Assembly: GCA_026162565.1 (NCBI GenBank)
Contig: JAOEIQ010000008.1
Location: forward strand, 1 to 64,000
Source: Flavobacteriaceae bacterium NBU2973
Lineage (GTDB): Bacteria; Bacteroidota; Bacteroidia; Flavobacteriales; Flavobacteriaceae
DNA: 64,000 nt
Reading direction: 5' to 3'
Under the pieces are notes generated by a model. That model saw only the letters and a list, made by a program, of their open reading frames with translations, was not told where the DNA came from and did not search any database. Positions 43,822 through 55,019 of this stretch are shown in pieces (within the stretch, counting starts at the first letter, position 1; each line of letters starts with the position of its first letter). A program made the position numbers and the translations under genes.

Positions 43822-45423
43822 ATGCCATCAGACTGTATATCGTTTAGAGAGACTAATTATTTTTCATCACTAATTTGTGATTATTTAGATGAAAAAAGCA
43901 AGCTGAATTCCTTTTACAATCGTTTTCCTAAAATTGAAAATTTTCAACTTCAGATTGAAGAAAAAGGTATGTCTTTTAAATTACAGTCGAGAGCTATTCT
44001 CGTATCAAGTTTGCATAAGCAATACCAAAGTACTGATATTTCAAGTAAAACACTAAACAATATTGAATCACTAAAAGATTCTAATACATTTACCGTGACT
44101 ACTGGACACCAGCTTAATCTGTTTACAGGACCATTATATTTTCTTTACAAAATTGTGTCTGCCATAAATTTATCTAAAGAGCTACAAGCGACATATCCAA
44201 ACTATAATTTTGTTCCTGTTTATTGGATGGCAACCGAAGATCATGATTTTGATGAAATAAACTATTTTAATTTTAAAGGGAAAAAGATTCAATGGAATAG
44301 ACATGCAGAAGGTGGAGTTGGTAGATTACATACTGAAGGTTTAGATGATGTTTTTAAGGTCTTCTCTTCAGAATTAAACAGTAGCCTTAATGCAACAACA
44401 GTAAAACAGCTTTTTGAGAGCGCCTATTTAAATCATAACTCTTTAACTGAAGCAACACGTTTTTTAGCAAACGAATTATTTAAAGAGTATGGATTGGTAA
44501 TTGTAGATGGAGATGACCCAGATTTAAAGCAGTTATTTACTCCTTATCTAAAAGAGGAATTATTAAAAAACACAGCGTTTAATAAAGTAAATAATACGTC
44601 TCAAAAATTAGCAAGTACTTCTGCAAGCTATAAAATTCAAGTAAATCCTCGTGAGATTAATCTCTTCTATTTGAAAGATAATTTTAGAGAACGAATTGTT
44701 TTTGAAGACGATACTTTTAAAGTTAATAACACTTCAATTGAATTTACAAAAGATGAAATTTTAGCTGAAGTTGCAGATCATTCAGTTCGATTTTCTCCAA
44801 ATGTTATTATGCGACCTTTGTACCAAGAAGTGATTCTACCAAACCTCTGTTATATTGGAGGTGGAGGAGAGTTGGCTTATTGGTTGCAACTAAAAGATTT
44901 TTTTGAAAGTCAAGAAGTGCCATTTCCAATGTTATTACTTCGTAATTCTGTGTTAATTCAAACTGAAAAGCAAAAACAAAAATTAGAAAAGCTTAATATT
45001 TCAAAGAGTGAAGTTTTTTTAAAACAGGAGAGTTTAATTAATAAAAAGGTTCGTGAAATTTCTGATATCGATATTGATTTTTCTGAACAAGAAAATTATT
45101 TAAAACAACAGTTTAGTTCACTTTTTGAATTGGCAGAAAAAACAGATAAGTCTTTTGTTGGAGCAGTTAAAGCCCAAGAGGTTAAACAAATAAAAGGACT
45201 GAAAAACCTAGAAAAACGATTGTTGAAAGCCCAAAAAAGAAAGCTAGCAGATGAGGTTTCTAGAATGGTAACTATTCAGAATGAGTTATTCCCAAATAAA
45301 AGTTTGCAAGAACGTAATACCAATTTCTCGGAATTTTATTTAGAATATGGCGACCAATTAATTCCAAAATTAATTCAAGAATTAAAGCCTCTAAAAGGAG
45401 ATTTTACAATAATTACGTTATAA
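43822..45423 (+). CDS. bshC: bacillithiol biosynthesis cysteine-adding enzyme BshC
   Basis: A 533-aa protein of normal length for BshC. Signature segments are VTTGHQLNLFTGPLYFLYK and PVYWMATEDHDFDEIN, followed by YIGGGGELAYWLQLK and a long C-terminal coiled coil (about 385-480). BshC joins cysteine to glucosaminyl-malate in the last step of making bacillithiol, a thiol that replaces glutathione. BshA and BshB are not in the window. It is a single transcription unit, divergent from the peptidase. Confidence 0.95.
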   Translation: MPSDCISFRETNYFSSLICDYLDEKSKLNSFYNRFPKIENFQLQIEEKGMSFKLQSRAILVSSLHKQYQSTDISSKTLNNIESLKDSNTFTVTTGHQLNLFTGPLYFLYKIVSAINLSKELQATYPNYNFVPVYWMATEDHDFDEINYFNFKGKKIQWNRHAEGGVGRLHTEGLDDVFKVFSSELNSSLNATTVKQLFESAYLNHNSLTEATRFLANELFKEYGLVIVDGDDPDLKQLFTPYLKEELLKNTAFNKVNNTSQKLASTSASYKIQVNPREINLFYLKDNFRERIVFEDDTFKVNNTSIEFTKDEILAEVADHSVRFSPNVIMRPLYQEVILPNLCYIGGGGELAYWLQLKDFFESQEVPFPMLLLRNSVLIQTEKQKQKLEKLNISKSEVFLKQESLINKKVREISDIDIDFSEQENYLKQQFSSLFELAEKTDKSFVGAVKAQEVKQIKGLKNLEKRLLKAQKRKLADEVSRMVTIQNELFPNKSLQERNTNFSEFYLEYGDQLIPKLIQELKPLKGDFTIITL

Positions 45424-45466
45424 TTTTCAACTGTTCATAACACCTTAAAAATAGATAAATTTTTCA

Positions 45467-45496
45467 TTGCGTTACATTGACAAATGTTTAATTTTG
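45467..45496 (+). promoter_or_regulatory. Bacteroidota promoter of guaA
   Basis: TTG (45467-45469), 19 nt, TAATTTTG (45489-45496): a full match of spacing and both boxes. Its end lies 3 nt before the guaA ATG at 45500, so the message would be nearly leaderless. Confidence 0.65.
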
Positions 45497-45499
45497 CAC

Positions 45500-47035
45500 A
45501 TGCAACACGACAAGATTTTAATTTTAGATTTCGGATCCCAGTATACACAACTAATTGGGCGAAGAGTTAGAGAGCTTAACATCTATTCCGAAATAGTTCC
45601 ATTTAACAAAATTCCAGAAAGCATTAACGAATACAAGGCAGTAATTTTGTCTGGTAGCCCAAATTCGGTTAGAGGTGATAATGCATTACATCCGGATCTT
45701 TCTAATATTAGAGGTCAAAAACCTGTATTAGCCGTTTGTTATGGAGCACAATATTTAGCACATTTTTCTGGAGGAGAAGTTGCGCCATCTAATACAAGAG
45801 AGTATGGACGCGCTAATTTGTCTTTTATAAAAGACCACGAAAGTTTATTTGCAAATATCTCTGAAGGAAGTCAAGTTTGGATGAGTCATAGCGATACCAT
45901 TAAGCAACTGCCAACAAACGGTGTTTTATTAGCGAGTACTCATGATGTAGAAAATGCTGCCTTTAGAGTTGAAGGAGAACAAACTTTTGCCATTCAATTT
46001 CATCCAGAAGTATATCATTCAACAGATGGTAAGCAACTCCTTGAAAATTTCCTAGTCACTATTGCAAATGTAACTCCAGATTGGACACCAAATGCCTTTG
46101 TAGAAGAAACAGTTGAAGCTTTACAAGCCAAAATAGGAAATGATAAAGTAGTGTTAGGGTTATCAGGTGGAGTTGATTCAACAGTTGCTGGAGTTTTATT
46201 ACATAAAGCAATAGGTGAAAATCTTCATTGTATATTCGTAAATAACGGATTACTTCGTAAAAATGAGTTCGAAAATGTACTCAAACAATACGAAGGCATG
46301 GGATTAAACGTTAAAGGTGTAGATGCTTCGGCACGCTTTTTGGATGCGCTAAAAGGATTAAGCGATCCAGAGCAAAAGCGAAAAGCTATTGGTCGCGTGT
46401 TCATTGAGGTTTTTGATGATGAAGCTAATAAAATAGAAAATGCGAAGTGGTTAGCTCAAGGTACGATTTATCCTGATGTTATAGAGAGTGTTTCGGCAAC
46501 AGGTGGACCAAGTGCAACAATTAAGAGTCATCATAATGTTGGAGGGTTACCAGATTTTATGAAATTAAAAGTGGTTGAGCCTCTACGAATGTTGTTTAAG
46601 GATGAGGTAAGACGAGTGGGCGCTTCTATGGGAATTGATAAAGAGCTTTTAGGTCGTCATCCTTTTCCTGGACCAGGTTTGGCGATTAGAATTCTTGGAG
46701 ATCTAACACCAGAAAAAGTTCGTATATTACAAGAGGTAGATGCTATTTTTATTGATGGTTTACGAGAATGGAATTTGTACGACAAAGTTTGGCAAGCTGG
46801 AGCAATATTATTGCCAGTAAATAGTGTAGGAGTCATGGGAGATGAGCGTACTTATGAGAAGTGTGTGGCTTTGCGAGCAGTAGAAAGTACAGATGGTATG
46901 ACAGCAGATTGGGTAAATCTACCATACGAGTTTTTGCAAAAAACCTCTAACGATATTATAAATAAAGTAAAGGGTGTGAATAGAGTTGTTTACGATATTA
47001 GTTCTAAACCACCAGCTACTATAGAATGGGAATAA
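45500..47035 (+). CDS. guaA: GMP synthase (glutamine-hydrolysing)
   Basis: A 511-aa enzyme. It makes GMP from XMP, glutamine and ATP. I start it at the ATG at 45500 ([20 protein letters not shown]), not at the TTG at 45467, which is the -33 box of the promoter. The glutaminase domain has Cys in [10 protein letters not shown] and His/Glu in QFHPEVY. The ATP-pyrophosphatase P-loop is [13 protein letters not shown]. The C-terminal dimerisation domain ends [10 protein letters not shown], the standard end. Normal length. Confidence 0.97.
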   Translation: MQHDKILILDFGSQYTQLIGRRVRELNIYSEIVPFNKIPESINEYKAVILSGSPNSVRGDNALHPDLSNIRGQKPVLAVCYGAQYLAHFSGGEVAPSNTREYGRANLSFIKDHESLFANISEGSQVWMSHSDTIKQLPTNGVLLASTHDVENAAFRVEGEQTFAIQFHPEVYHSTDGKQLLENFLVTIANVTPDWTPNAFVEETVEALQAKIGNDKVVLGLSGGVDSTVAGVLLHKAIGENLHCIFVNNGLLRKNEFENVLKQYEGMGLNVKGVDASARFLDALKGLSDPEQKRKAIGRVFIEVFDDEANKIENAKWLAQGTIYPDVIESVSATGGPSATIKSHHNVGGLPDFMKLKVVEPLRMLFKDEVRRVGASMGIDKELLGRHPFPGPGLAIRILGDLTPEKVRILQEVDAIFIDGLREWNLYDKVWQAGAILLPVNSVGVMGDERTYEKCVALRAVESTDGMTADWVNLPYEFLQKTSNDIINKVKGVNRVVYDISSKPPATIEWE

Positions 47036-47036
47036 A

Positions 47037-47056
47037 ATTCCTGTACAAGCAGGAAT
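47037..47056. repeat. ATTCCTG-type palindrome
   Basis: ATTCCTG, TACAAG, CAGGAAT, just past the guaA stop. Same family as the other four. Confidence 0.6.
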
Positions 47057-47088
47057 CTCAAAAATAAAGAGATTAAATACATGTTTGA

Positions 47089-48999
47089 ATGAAGAAAGTT
47101 ATAATCATTTTTACCATTTTGATTTGCAATTTTACTGCAATAGCTCAAGACTATAAAACTCATAAAGTTTTAGTAGGAGAAACCATAGAAGATATAGCTA
47201 GTAAATATATGGTTACGCCTTTCGATTTATTTGCCTTAAATCCTGATGCTAAAACAGATTTACAACCTAATATGGTTATAATCATACCTAAATCTAAAAT
47301 AGCTGATGTGCCAACAGTCACTCAAATTCAAGAAGTGAAAGACTATAAAAAGCATAAGGTTAAAAGAAAAGAAACATTATATAGTATTTCAAAAAAATAT
47401 AATATTTCTATTGAAGACATAAAAAAAGCCAATAAACGCTTATATGCTGAAAACTTAAGAAAAGGCGATCGCATTCAAATTCCAGTTTTTAAAACCGTTT
47501 TAAAAACAGAAACGTTAGCAAACACTATTAAAAAGTATAAAGTTTTACCAAAAGAAGGAAAATGGCGAGTAGCTTATAAATTTGGAATTACTGCAGATGA
47601 ATTAGAAAAACTAAACCCTAAAATGGGAGATACTTTACAGCCAGGTCAAGAGTTAAATGTACCTAATATTGCTGCTAATGAAGAAAAAATAGTTGAAGAG
47701 AACTATAATTACTATACTGTTTTACCAAAAGAAGGTTTTTATAGGCTAAAATTAAAACTTGGAGTTGAACAAGAAGAATTAGAGAGTTTAAATCCAGGCT
47801 TGTCAGAAACAGGTTTAAAATCTGGAATGGTTTTAAAAGTGCCTCAAAATATTGAAACTGCTTTAACTAACTCTTCAGCTGAAGAAGACACTGTAGATTT
47901 AAAAAATAACATCACAAATTTAGGTACGAAACGTTTAGCAGTGATGCTGCCTTTTAGATTAAATCGTGTAGATATAGATTCTATTAGCGAAGCGAAACGC
48001 TTATTGCAAACAGATCCATATATGAGACCATCTTTAGACTTTCATTCGGGAGTTCTGATGGCTCTAGAAGACGCTAAAGGTTTAGGTATTTCTACTGTTC
48101 TAGATGTTTATGATACTCAAAATCAATCAGCAACTGTTTCTCGTATATTAGATAGAAATGATTTTTCAAAGGTTGACGCTGTTATTGGGCCATTTATGAC
48201 TAAACATGTAGATCGTGTTACTGACGAAATGAATAGAAAGGATATTCCGGTTTTTGTACCATTAGCAAGTGAAATACAATTAAGAAAAAATGTTTATCAA
48301 ACCATTCCTTCAGCTAATATGTTGTATCAACAAATGGTTCAGTTTGTGAAAAATGATAGTTTAAAACAACACGTTATTTTAATTTCTGATTCAAAAAACA
48401 AAGCGGTTAATGCCAAATTAAAATCTGAATTTGTCGGAGCAAAAGTCATTCAATCTAGAAAAAATAAAGACGGAAACGATTCGTATTATATTTTACTAGA
48501 AGATATAGAGCAAGAGTTTAAAGAAGGAAGAAATATTGTGTTTTTACACACTTCTAATGAAGGATTTGTTTCTAATGTATCAAGTATGCTTAACTCGTTT
48601 ATAGATGATAAACATGAGATAGTTTTAATGACTACAAATCACAATGGTGCATTTGAAGGCGATAACATTTCTAATTACCATTTATCTAACCTAAAGTTTC
48701 ATTACCCTTCTGTAAATATGCCATATAATAGTGATGAACCTAACGATTTTGTTAAGCGTTATAAATCTCTATATGATGAAGAGCCAAACAAGTTTGCTGT
48801 AAGAGGTTACGATTTAACAATGGATGTTTTATTACGATTAGCAGCCCAAGAAGATGTTTTAGAAACCGAAGATTATGAAGTTGCTACACAGTACACTGAA
48901 AATAAATTTCAATATGCAAAAAAGCTATTTGGAGGTTTTTACAACCAAGCTATGTTTATTGTTAAGTACGATGATTTAAAAATAATACCAGCTAATTAA
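47089..48999 (+). CDS. LysM-repeat protein with a periplasmic-binding-type domain
   Basis: A 636-aa exported protein. The signal peptide is MKKVIIIFTILICNFTAIAQ. Four LysM units follow at about 25-67 (HKVLVGETIEDIASKYMV), 86-128, 147-190 and 208-252, which bind peptidoglycan. From about residue 280 comes a type I periplasmic-binding fold (LAVMLPFRLNRVD...FHSGVLMALEDAKGLG...DAVIGPFMTKHVDRV). Such proteins resemble LpoA-like or ABC substrate-binding proteins; a role in wall sensing or growth is an inference. Its stop overlaps the OsmC start by 1 nt, so the genes are coupled. Confidence 0.88.
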   Translation: MKKVIIIFTILICNFTAIAQDYKTHKVLVGETIEDIASKYMVTPFDLFALNPDAKTDLQPNMVIIIPKSKIADVPTVTQIQEVKDYKKHKVKRKETLYSISKKYNISIEDIKKANKRLYAENLRKGDRIQIPVFKTVLKTETLANTIKKYKVLPKEGKWRVAYKFGITADELEKLNPKMGDTLQPGQELNVPNIAANEEKIVEENYNYYTVLPKEGFYRLKLKLGVEQEELESLNPGLSETGLKSGMVLKVPQNIETALTNSSAEEDTVDLKNNITNLGTKRLAVMLPFRLNRVDIDSISEAKRLLQTDPYMRPSLDFHSGVLMALEDAKGLGISTVLDVYDTQNQSATVSRILDRNDFSKVDAVIGPFMTKHVDRVTDEMNRKDIPVFVPLASEIQLRKNVYQTIPSANMLYQQMVQFVKNDSLKQHVILISDSKNKAVNAKLKSEFVGAKVIQSRKNKDGNDSYYILLEDIEQEFKEGRNIVFLHTSNEGFVSNVSSMLNSFIDDKHEIVLMTTNHNGAFEGDNISNYHLSNLKFHYPSVNMPYNSDEPNDFVKRYKSLYDEEPNKFAVRGYDLTMDVLLRLAAQEDVLETEDYEVATQYTENKFQYAKKLFGGFYNQAMFIVKYDDLKIIPAN

Positions 49000-49400
49000 T
49001 GACATCAAAAGTTATATATCTCGGAGATTTACGAACAGAAAATTTACATATAAAATCTGGTAATAGTTTTGTTACAGATGCACCTTTAGACAATAATGGA
49101 AAAGGAGAAGCGTTTTCACCTACAGATACTGTTGCTACAGGATTAGCAAGTTGTATGCTTACTGTAATGGGAATTAAAGCTAGAGACTTAAATGTAGATA
49201 TGTCTGGATCTGCGGCAGAAGTAACTAAAGTTATGGCTTCTAACCCAAGACGAATTTCTGAAATAAACGTAGTTTTATCATTTCCATTTCAAGCAGACGA
49301 TAAAATCAAAAAGATTTTAGAAAATACAGCAAAAACATGTCCTGTGCATTACAGTTTGCATCCAGATATTAAAAAGGACATCGTATTTAATTGGGAATAA
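48999..49400 (+). CDS. OsmC family peroxiredoxin-like protein
   Basis: A 133-aa OsmC/Ohr-fold protein. The two redox cysteines are Cys52 (GLASCMLTVMG) and Cys114 (TAKTCPVHYSL). These remove organic hydroperoxides using lipoyl or thiol partners. It is part of a run of coupled genes: LysM protein, OsmC, DUF922 and DUF3820. The next start lies inside its last codons. Confidence 0.92.
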   Translation: MTSKVIYLGDLRTENLHIKSGNSFVTDAPLDNNGKGEAFSPTDTVATGLASCMLTVMGIKARDLNVDMSGSAAEVTKVMASNPRRISEINVVLSFPFQADDKIKKILENTAKTCPVHYSLHPDIKKDIVFNWE

Positions 49401-49954
49401 CAACAACATATTTTTTTTCTGCTTTAAGTCTTCTTTTTGTATTCAATATACATGCTCAAGAAGTGGGAGAATCCAAACTTTGGTCTGAAAATTACCAACT
49501 ACAATGGTCAGACTTTAAAGGTGTACCAGAGAGCGATACTGATGCAGTAGCTATAACTGCCTCCGGAATTACATTTGGGTATTCTGTAAAACGGTCACAA
49601 ACAGAGGTTGTTGAAGCTAATTTTACTATTGAGTCTCATTTTTATCCCAATCATTCTTGGTGCAAAAAAGGCAGAGTTGATGAGGTAGTTCTAGATCATG
49701 AAAGATTTCATTTTAACATTACCGAATTGTTTGCACGTAAGTTTAGAGAACGCATCTCTAAAACAACATTTTCTTTAAAAATTAAGGAAGAAGCAGATTC
49801 TATATATAAATCTATTAATGAAGAGCTAGCCAAAATGCAAAAAGCATATGATACTGCTACAAACTATTCGATGAATATTCAAGCGCAAACACAGTGGCAA
49901 GAACTAATAACAATTGAGCTAAATAAGTATTCAAAATATAAATTGAATAATTAG
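49391..49954 (+). CDS. DUF922-type exported zinc protease-like protein
   Basis: A 187-aa protein. It has a signal-like N-terminus (TTTYFFSALSLLFVFNIHAQ). The motif HERFH (His103-His107) in VVLDHERFHFNITELFA fits HExxH of the DUF922 putative Zn-proteases. The N-terminal part KLWSENYQLQWSDFKGVP is also typical. Its start is a TTG at 49391, 10 nt inside the end of the OsmC gene; no ATG gives the signal peptide, so this start is probable but unusual. It overlaps the next gene by one base. Confidence 0.8.
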   Translation: MGITTTYFFSALSLLFVFNIHAQEVGESKLWSENYQLQWSDFKGVPESDTDAVAITASGITFGYSVKRSQTEVVEANFTIESHFYPNHSWCKKGRVDEVVLDHERFHFNITELFARKFRERISKTTFSLKIKEEADSIYKSINEELAKMQKAYDTATNYSMNIQAQTQWQELITIELNKYSKYKLNN

Positions 49955-50184
49955 TGATTCCAGATAAAAACGCTTTGATAGAATTGGCACATTATAAAAT
50001 GCCTTTCGGAAAATATAAAAACAACTATCTAGTAGATATACCAGAGTATTATTACACTTGGTTTAAACAAAAAGGTTTTCCTGATGGTAAATTAGGTAAT
50101 ATGATGCAACAAATGCACGATATTAAAGTAAACGGTCTAGAAGATTTAATAAAAAATATACAAAGAAATTTCCCAAAGAAATAA
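49954..50184 (+). CDS. DUF3820 family protein (76 aa)
   Basis: A small protein with a GTG start at 49954, overlapping the stop of the previous gene. The core KMPFGKYKNNYLVDIPEYYYTWFKQKGFP is the DUF3820 domain, the same module as the ExoX-like tail of the exonuclease at 29086. Its function is not known; Pfam names it a putative quorum-sensing-regulated virulence factor, a name without clear support. It probably binds nucleic acid. Confidence 0.85.
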   Translation: MIPDKNALIELAHYKMPFGKYKNNYLVDIPEYYYTWFKQKGFPDGKLGNMMQQMHDIKVNGLEDLIKNIQRNFPKK

Positions 50185-50217
50185 ATTTTAAACCCATAGT
50201 TTTTCAACTTAAAATTG

Positions 50218-50225
50218 TAAATTTG
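50218..50225 (+). promoter_or_regulatory. -7 box upstream of pyrG
   Basis: TAAATTTG fits TAnnTTTG and lies 20 nt before the pyrG ATG. Confidence 0.45.
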
Positions 50226-50236
50226 CTCGCGTTTAA

Positions 50237-51886
<1,650 letters not shown>

Positions 51887-51920
51887 TTGTGGATTACTTT
51901 TTGACATATGAAATTTGATG

Positions 51921-51942
51921 TATTCCTGCAATTGCAGGAATA
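51921..51942. repeat. perfect ATTCCTG-type palindrome
   Basis: TATTCCTGCAA/TTGCAGGAATA: a perfect 22-bp dyad without spacer, between pyrG and yidC. It is the longest member of the family here. Confidence 0.65.
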
Positions 51943-51958
51943 TTTATGATAATAAACA

Positions 51959-53857
51959 ATGGAAGAAAAAAAACTAGACCTTAACTCAATAATAGGATTT
52001 GTATTAATTTTTGGTATCCTCATCTGGATGATGTATACAAATCAACCAACTCCTGAAGAACTAGAAGCTCAAGAAAAAGCAAAGCAAGAACAAGTTGAAG
52101 CGGAGAAAAGAGCAAAAGAATTAGAAAATGCTGCTGTAACAACTGCTGAAGATTATTCTATTTCTTCAGACATGGATTCTACCCAAGTCGCTTCTATAAA
52201 AAATAGATTAGGAGCATTTGGTTTTTCAACAACTCTACCCTCTGCAACTGTAGGTGAAACTTTAGTTGAAACTGATGTTTTAGATTTAAAATTTAGTAAT
52301 AAAGGCGGTTACTTATCTGAAGTTAGACTGAAAAATTTTGTTGATTATAATGATCAACCAATTTATTTAGTAAAAGATGGTAATTCAGCTTTCAATATCT
52401 CTTTTGGAACTTCTGATAACAGATTATTTAATACCAAAGATTTATTTTTTCAACCTACTGTCACTAAAAATGGAGATAATACTGTAGTATCTATGAAGCT
52501 TAAAGCTTCAGAAAATAAGTATTTGGAATATAGATATGAGCTACAGCCTGATAACTACATGATGGACTTTACCATTCGCTCTCAAGGATTAGATGGAATA
52601 GTTAATGGATCACAACAAATAAACCTTGATTGGTCATTAAAAGGATATCGTCATGCTAAAAGTATTTCCTATGAAAATCGTTATACAGACTTGCATTATG
52701 ATTACGAAGATGGAAAAGATGACTATTTGGGACAAATGGAAGATGATGAAACGATTGAAGATGTATCTTGGTTAGGCTACAAACAACATTTCTTTTCGTC
52801 AATATTATTAACAGATAACCGTTTTAAGAGTGCCAGAATAACTTCAAATAATTTAGTTAAAGATGAAGAAATAGATACAGTTTACACCAAACAATTTGCT
52901 TCTACAATTCCTTTAGAATTAAAAGGAGGAGAGTTTGATACTAATTTAAACTGGTATTTTGGGCCAACAGACCTCAAGATTTTAGAAAGTTACGATCGTA
53001 ATTTAGATGAAATTGTACCATTAGGTTGGGGAATATTTGGAGTTATAAATCGCTATATTTTAACACCTCTATTCGGTTTATTAAGTGGCTTTTTACCTTA
53101 TGGTATTGCTATTATAGTTATGACTATTTTAGTGCGATTGGTATTGTCTCCTGTTACTTACAAGTCCTATTTGTCTCAAGCAAAAATGAAAGTTTTAAAG
53201 CCTGAAATTGCAGAGATTAATGCAAAGTATAAAGATAATGCTATGAAAAGACAACAGGAAACAATGGCTTTATATAGTAAAGCTGGAGCTAGCCCAATGG
53301 CTGGATGTATTCCTGCATTGCTTCAACTTCCAGTTTTTTATGCCTTATTTATGTTTTTTCCTTCAGCTTTCGATTTACGACAAAAAAGTTTCTTGTGGGC
53401 AGAGGATTTATCTTCTTACGACACAATAATAGATTTACCATTTAATATTCCATTTTATGGTGATCATGTAAGTCTATTTCCAATTTTAGCTTCTGTGGCT
53501 ATATTCTTTTACATGAAAATGACTACTGGTCAGCAAGCAGCCTCTCAACCAACACAAGAAGGTATGCCTGACATGCAAAAAATGATGAAGTATATGATTT
53601 ACTTTTCACCATTAATGATGTTGGTATTCTTTAATAACTATGCTTCTGGATTAAGTTTGTATTATTTTGTATCTAACTTAATCACCATTGGTATCATGTT
53701 GGTAATCAAAAATTACATTATTGATGAAGATAAAATTCACGCTAAAATTCAAGAAAATAAAGCAAAACCAAAAAAGGAAAATCGTTTTCAACGCAAAATG
53801 AAAGAAATGATGGAGCAAGCAGAGAAGCAAAAACAAGCTCAAAATAGAAAACGTTAA
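51959..53857 (+). CDS. yidC: membrane protein insertase YidC
   Basis: A 632-aa YidC of the Gram-negative type. The first helix is residues 10-24 (IIGFVLIFGILIWMMY). The large periplasmic beta-domain spans about 80-350. The conserved insertase core follows from about 360: LTPLFGLLSGFLPYGIAIIV, TILVRLVLSPVTYKSYLSQ, then MAGCIPALLQLPVFYALFMF. A basic tail with KKENRFQRKMKEMMEQ binds the ribosome. It inserts proteins into the inner membrane, with or without SecYEG, and so works with FtsY. A terminator follows. Confidence 0.97.
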   Translation: MEEKKLDLNSIIGFVLIFGILIWMMYTNQPTPEELEAQEKAKQEQVEAEKRAKELENAAVTTAEDYSISSDMDSTQVASIKNRLGAFGFSTTLPSATVGETLVETDVLDLKFSNKGGYLSEVRLKNFVDYNDQPIYLVKDGNSAFNISFGTSDNRLFNTKDLFFQPTVTKNGDNTVVSMKLKASENKYLEYRYELQPDNYMMDFTIRSQGLDGIVNGSQQINLDWSLKGYRHAKSISYENRYTDLHYDYEDGKDDYLGQMEDDETIEDVSWLGYKQHFFSSILLTDNRFKSARITSNNLVKDEEIDTVYTKQFASTIPLELKGGEFDTNLNWYFGPTDLKILESYDRNLDEIVPLGWGIFGVINRYILTPLFGLLSGFLPYGIAIIVMTILVRLVLSPVTYKSYLSQAKMKVLKPEIAEINAKYKDNAMKRQQETMALYSKAGASPMAGCIPALLQLPVFYALFMFFPSAFDLRQKSFLWAEDLSSYDTIIDLPFNIPFYGDHVSLFPILASVAIFFYMKMTTGQQAASQPTQEGMPDMQKMMKYMIYFSPLMMLVFFNNYASGLSLYYFVSNLITIGIMLVIKNYIIDEDKIHAKIQENKAKPKKENRFQRKMKEMMEQAEKQKQAQNRKR

Positions 53858-53877
53858 TTACTACATTATATTCAACG

Positions 53878-53917
53878 AAAAAGCCTTCTAAACTATTAAA
53901 TATTTAGAAGGCTTTTT
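53878..53917. terminator. bidirectional terminator between yidC and the fasciclin gene
   Basis: AAAAAGCCTTCTAAA (53878-53892) pairs with TTTAGAAGGCTTTTT (53903-53917): a perfect 15-bp stem between two convergent genes. Confidence 0.92.
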
Positions 53918-53948
53918 ACTATCAACCAATAAAGAAAAACTAATCTTT

Positions 53949-54956
53949 CTAATTTAGAGTAGGTAAAATAACAGTGTCAATTACATGAACCACTCCATTT
54001 ATACCTTGTATGTCTATTAAAGATGCTACTATATTACTAACACGATCATTAGGATCAGTAATTGTTAATGCAGTTGCATCAATATCTAATTCTTCCATAT
54101 TTATAGCATTTACAGTTGTAGTTGTTAACTCACTAGAACGAACATTATCTCCTAAAACATGAGTTCTCAAAACAGATTCTACTAAAGCTGGATCTAAATC
54201 TCCTAATTCTGTATTTCCAGTATCGTCTAACTCTAGTAATAATGCAGCAAATGCATCATCTGTTGGTCCAAAAACTGTAAATGGACCACTAGCTTGATCT
54301 AGGAATAATGGGATTAAATTTGGTGAAGGATTTTGTGAATCTGCAGATTGTAATGCAGCAACTAAATTTGATAATGCTGGATTTGCTAGAGCGAAATCAG
54401 CAATAGTAGGTAATCCTATTACTGCATCAATTATATGGACTGTTCCATTAGAAGCACTAACATCTGCTCCTCCATTTGTTACTGAAGATACTCCGTTAAA
54501 CCTTACACCATTAGAGGTATTAAAATATAAACTTAATTTAGAATTATCTGGACCGTCAGCCAAAGTATTAGTATAGCCATCTCCTGCATCAACTAATGTT
54601 GTAGAGGATACATTACCAGAGATTACATGATTTAGTAATATTTGAGTTAATACATCATTAGGTACTTCTGATAAGTTATTAAAACCATTTGCTAACAAGA
54701 AAGCGTCAAAAGCATCATTTGTAGGAGCCAATACTGTAAAAGGACCAGGACCGTTTAACGTATCTACTAATCCAGCTTGAGTTACTGCTGCTACTAAAGA
54801 ACTTAATTGTGGAGATGCAATTGCTGTTTCAACTATACTTAATTGTAGAGGAGGTGTTGTGCCTCCATTGCTGTCATCGTCACTGCTACATGCAGTTAAA
54901 CCTATTACCAAAAACAGTATTGGTATAATCTTTGAAATTTTTAAAATAAGTTTCAT
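53949..54956 (-). CDS. fasciclin (FAS1) domain lipoprotein
   Basis: About 335 aa. The true start is the ATG at 54956 (MKLILKISKIIPILFLVIGL), followed by a lipobox ending LTAC and an acidic SSDDDSNGG linker; the frame to 55031 would add 25 unlikely residues. Two FAS1 domains follow: the first ends GTVHIIDAVIGLPT, the second ends GVVHVIDTVILPTL. Each has the motif GPFTVLAPTNDAFDAF or GPFTVFGPTDDAFAAL. FAS1 proteins stick cells to surfaces. It is convergent with yidC. Confidence 0.92.
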   Translation of the reverse strand: MKLILKISKIIPILFLVIGLTACSSDDDSNGGTTPPLQLSIVETAIASPQLSSLVAAVTQAGLVDTLNGPGPFTVLAPTNDAFDAFLLANGFNNLSEVPNDVLTQILLNHVISGNVSSTTLVDAGDGYTNTLADGPDNSKLSLYFNTSNGVRFNGVSSVTNGGADVSASNGTVHIIDAVIGLPTIADFALANPALSNLVAALQSADSQNPSPNLIPLFLDQASGPFTVFGPTDDAFAALLLELDDTGNTELGDLDPALVESVLRTHVLGDNVRSSELTTTTVNAINMEELDIDATALTITDPNDRVSNIVASLIDIQGINGVVHVIDTVILPTLN

Positions 54957-55019
54957 TTTTTTGAGTTTAATTTGTTGTACGACGTAAAAATAATTAAAAA
55001 TGTTTAACCTTTTATAATC

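Noticed and set aside
45467-45499. TTG start for guaA
   Set aside because: The TTG is the -33 box of a well-spaced promoter, and the ATG at 45500 gives the usual GuaA N-terminus.
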